A stretch of DNA of 22,371 nucleotides from Nocardioides sp. (GTDB lineage Bacteria > Actinomycetota > Actinomycetes > Propionibacteriales > Nocardioidaceae): contig DOWL01000151.1 in assembly GCA_003519585.1 (NCBI GenBank), forward strand, positions 15,268-37,638, written 5' to 3'. The notes beneath the pieces were generated by a model. That model ran no database searches, had not been told where the DNA came from, and worked only from the letters and a program-made list of their open reading frames with translations. The position numbers and the translations under genes were made by a program. Each line of letters starts with the position of its first letter. Within the stretch, counting starts at the first letter, position 1. This document shows, one piece after another, positions 22,370-22,371 of this stretch.

Positions 22370-22371
22370 GC

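Overview
The window looks like chromosomal DNA from a high-GC actinobacterium. Coding is dense, many genes start with GTG or TTG, stop and start codons overlap throughout, and the gene set (KstR, an Mce transport system, DUF1707, a DivIVA-domain protein) is actinobacterial. A dispersed repeat that reads VVEPVET in protein suggests Nocardioides or a close relative. That placement rests on memory and is an inference. No rRNA, tRNA, CRISPR array, insertion sequence or phage gene was seen.

Layout. (1) 1-989, minus: the start of a family 4 glycosyltransferase that runs off the left edge. (2) 1174-1776, plus: a TetR regulator that closely resembles KstR, the repressor of cholesterol catabolism. A KstR-type palindrome lies between these two divergent genes. 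(3) 1914-6544, minus: a tightly packed six-gene operon encoding a ferredoxin reductase, a 3Fe-4S ferredoxin (FdxD-like), an Hsd4A-like steroid dehydrogenase, a second hydroxysteroid-type dehydrogenase, a split-barrel flavin/F420 protein and a LanC-like cyclase. A consensus KstR box (6582-6595) sits just upstream. (4) 6629-6725: two related perfect palindromes at the junction with the next operon. (5) 6742-16899, minus: a complete ten-gene mce operon (yrbEA, yrbEB, mceA-F, two Mce-associated proteins), most of whose genes overlap by 1 or 4 bases. (6) 17021-18258, plus: a DUF1707 membrane protein and an ion-channel-like protein with a degenerate pore motif. (7) 18345-18914, minus: a DivIVA-motif protein with a 12-bp tandem repeat. 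(8) 19023-19388, minus: an MmcQ/YjbR protein. (9) 19478-22279, plus: a BarA-type hybrid sensor kinase (PAS, GAF-like, HisKA, HATPase, two receiver domains, Hpt).

How it fits together. As I recall it, M. tuberculosis has fdxD and hsd4A next to the mce4 (yrbE4AB-mce4A-F) cholesterol importer, under KstR. Here the same parts occur with kstR itself close by, in a different order. I read positions 1-16899 as a steroid uptake and degradation locus. The Mce proteins would import the sterol across the envelope, ferredoxin and its reductase would feed electrons to oxygenases encoded elsewhere, and the dehydrogenases would oxidise steroid intermediates. The transporter ATPase (MceG/Mkl) is not in this window. 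The least expected component is the LanC-like protein, which keeps the full set of cyclase active-site residues but has no visible peptide substrate gene.
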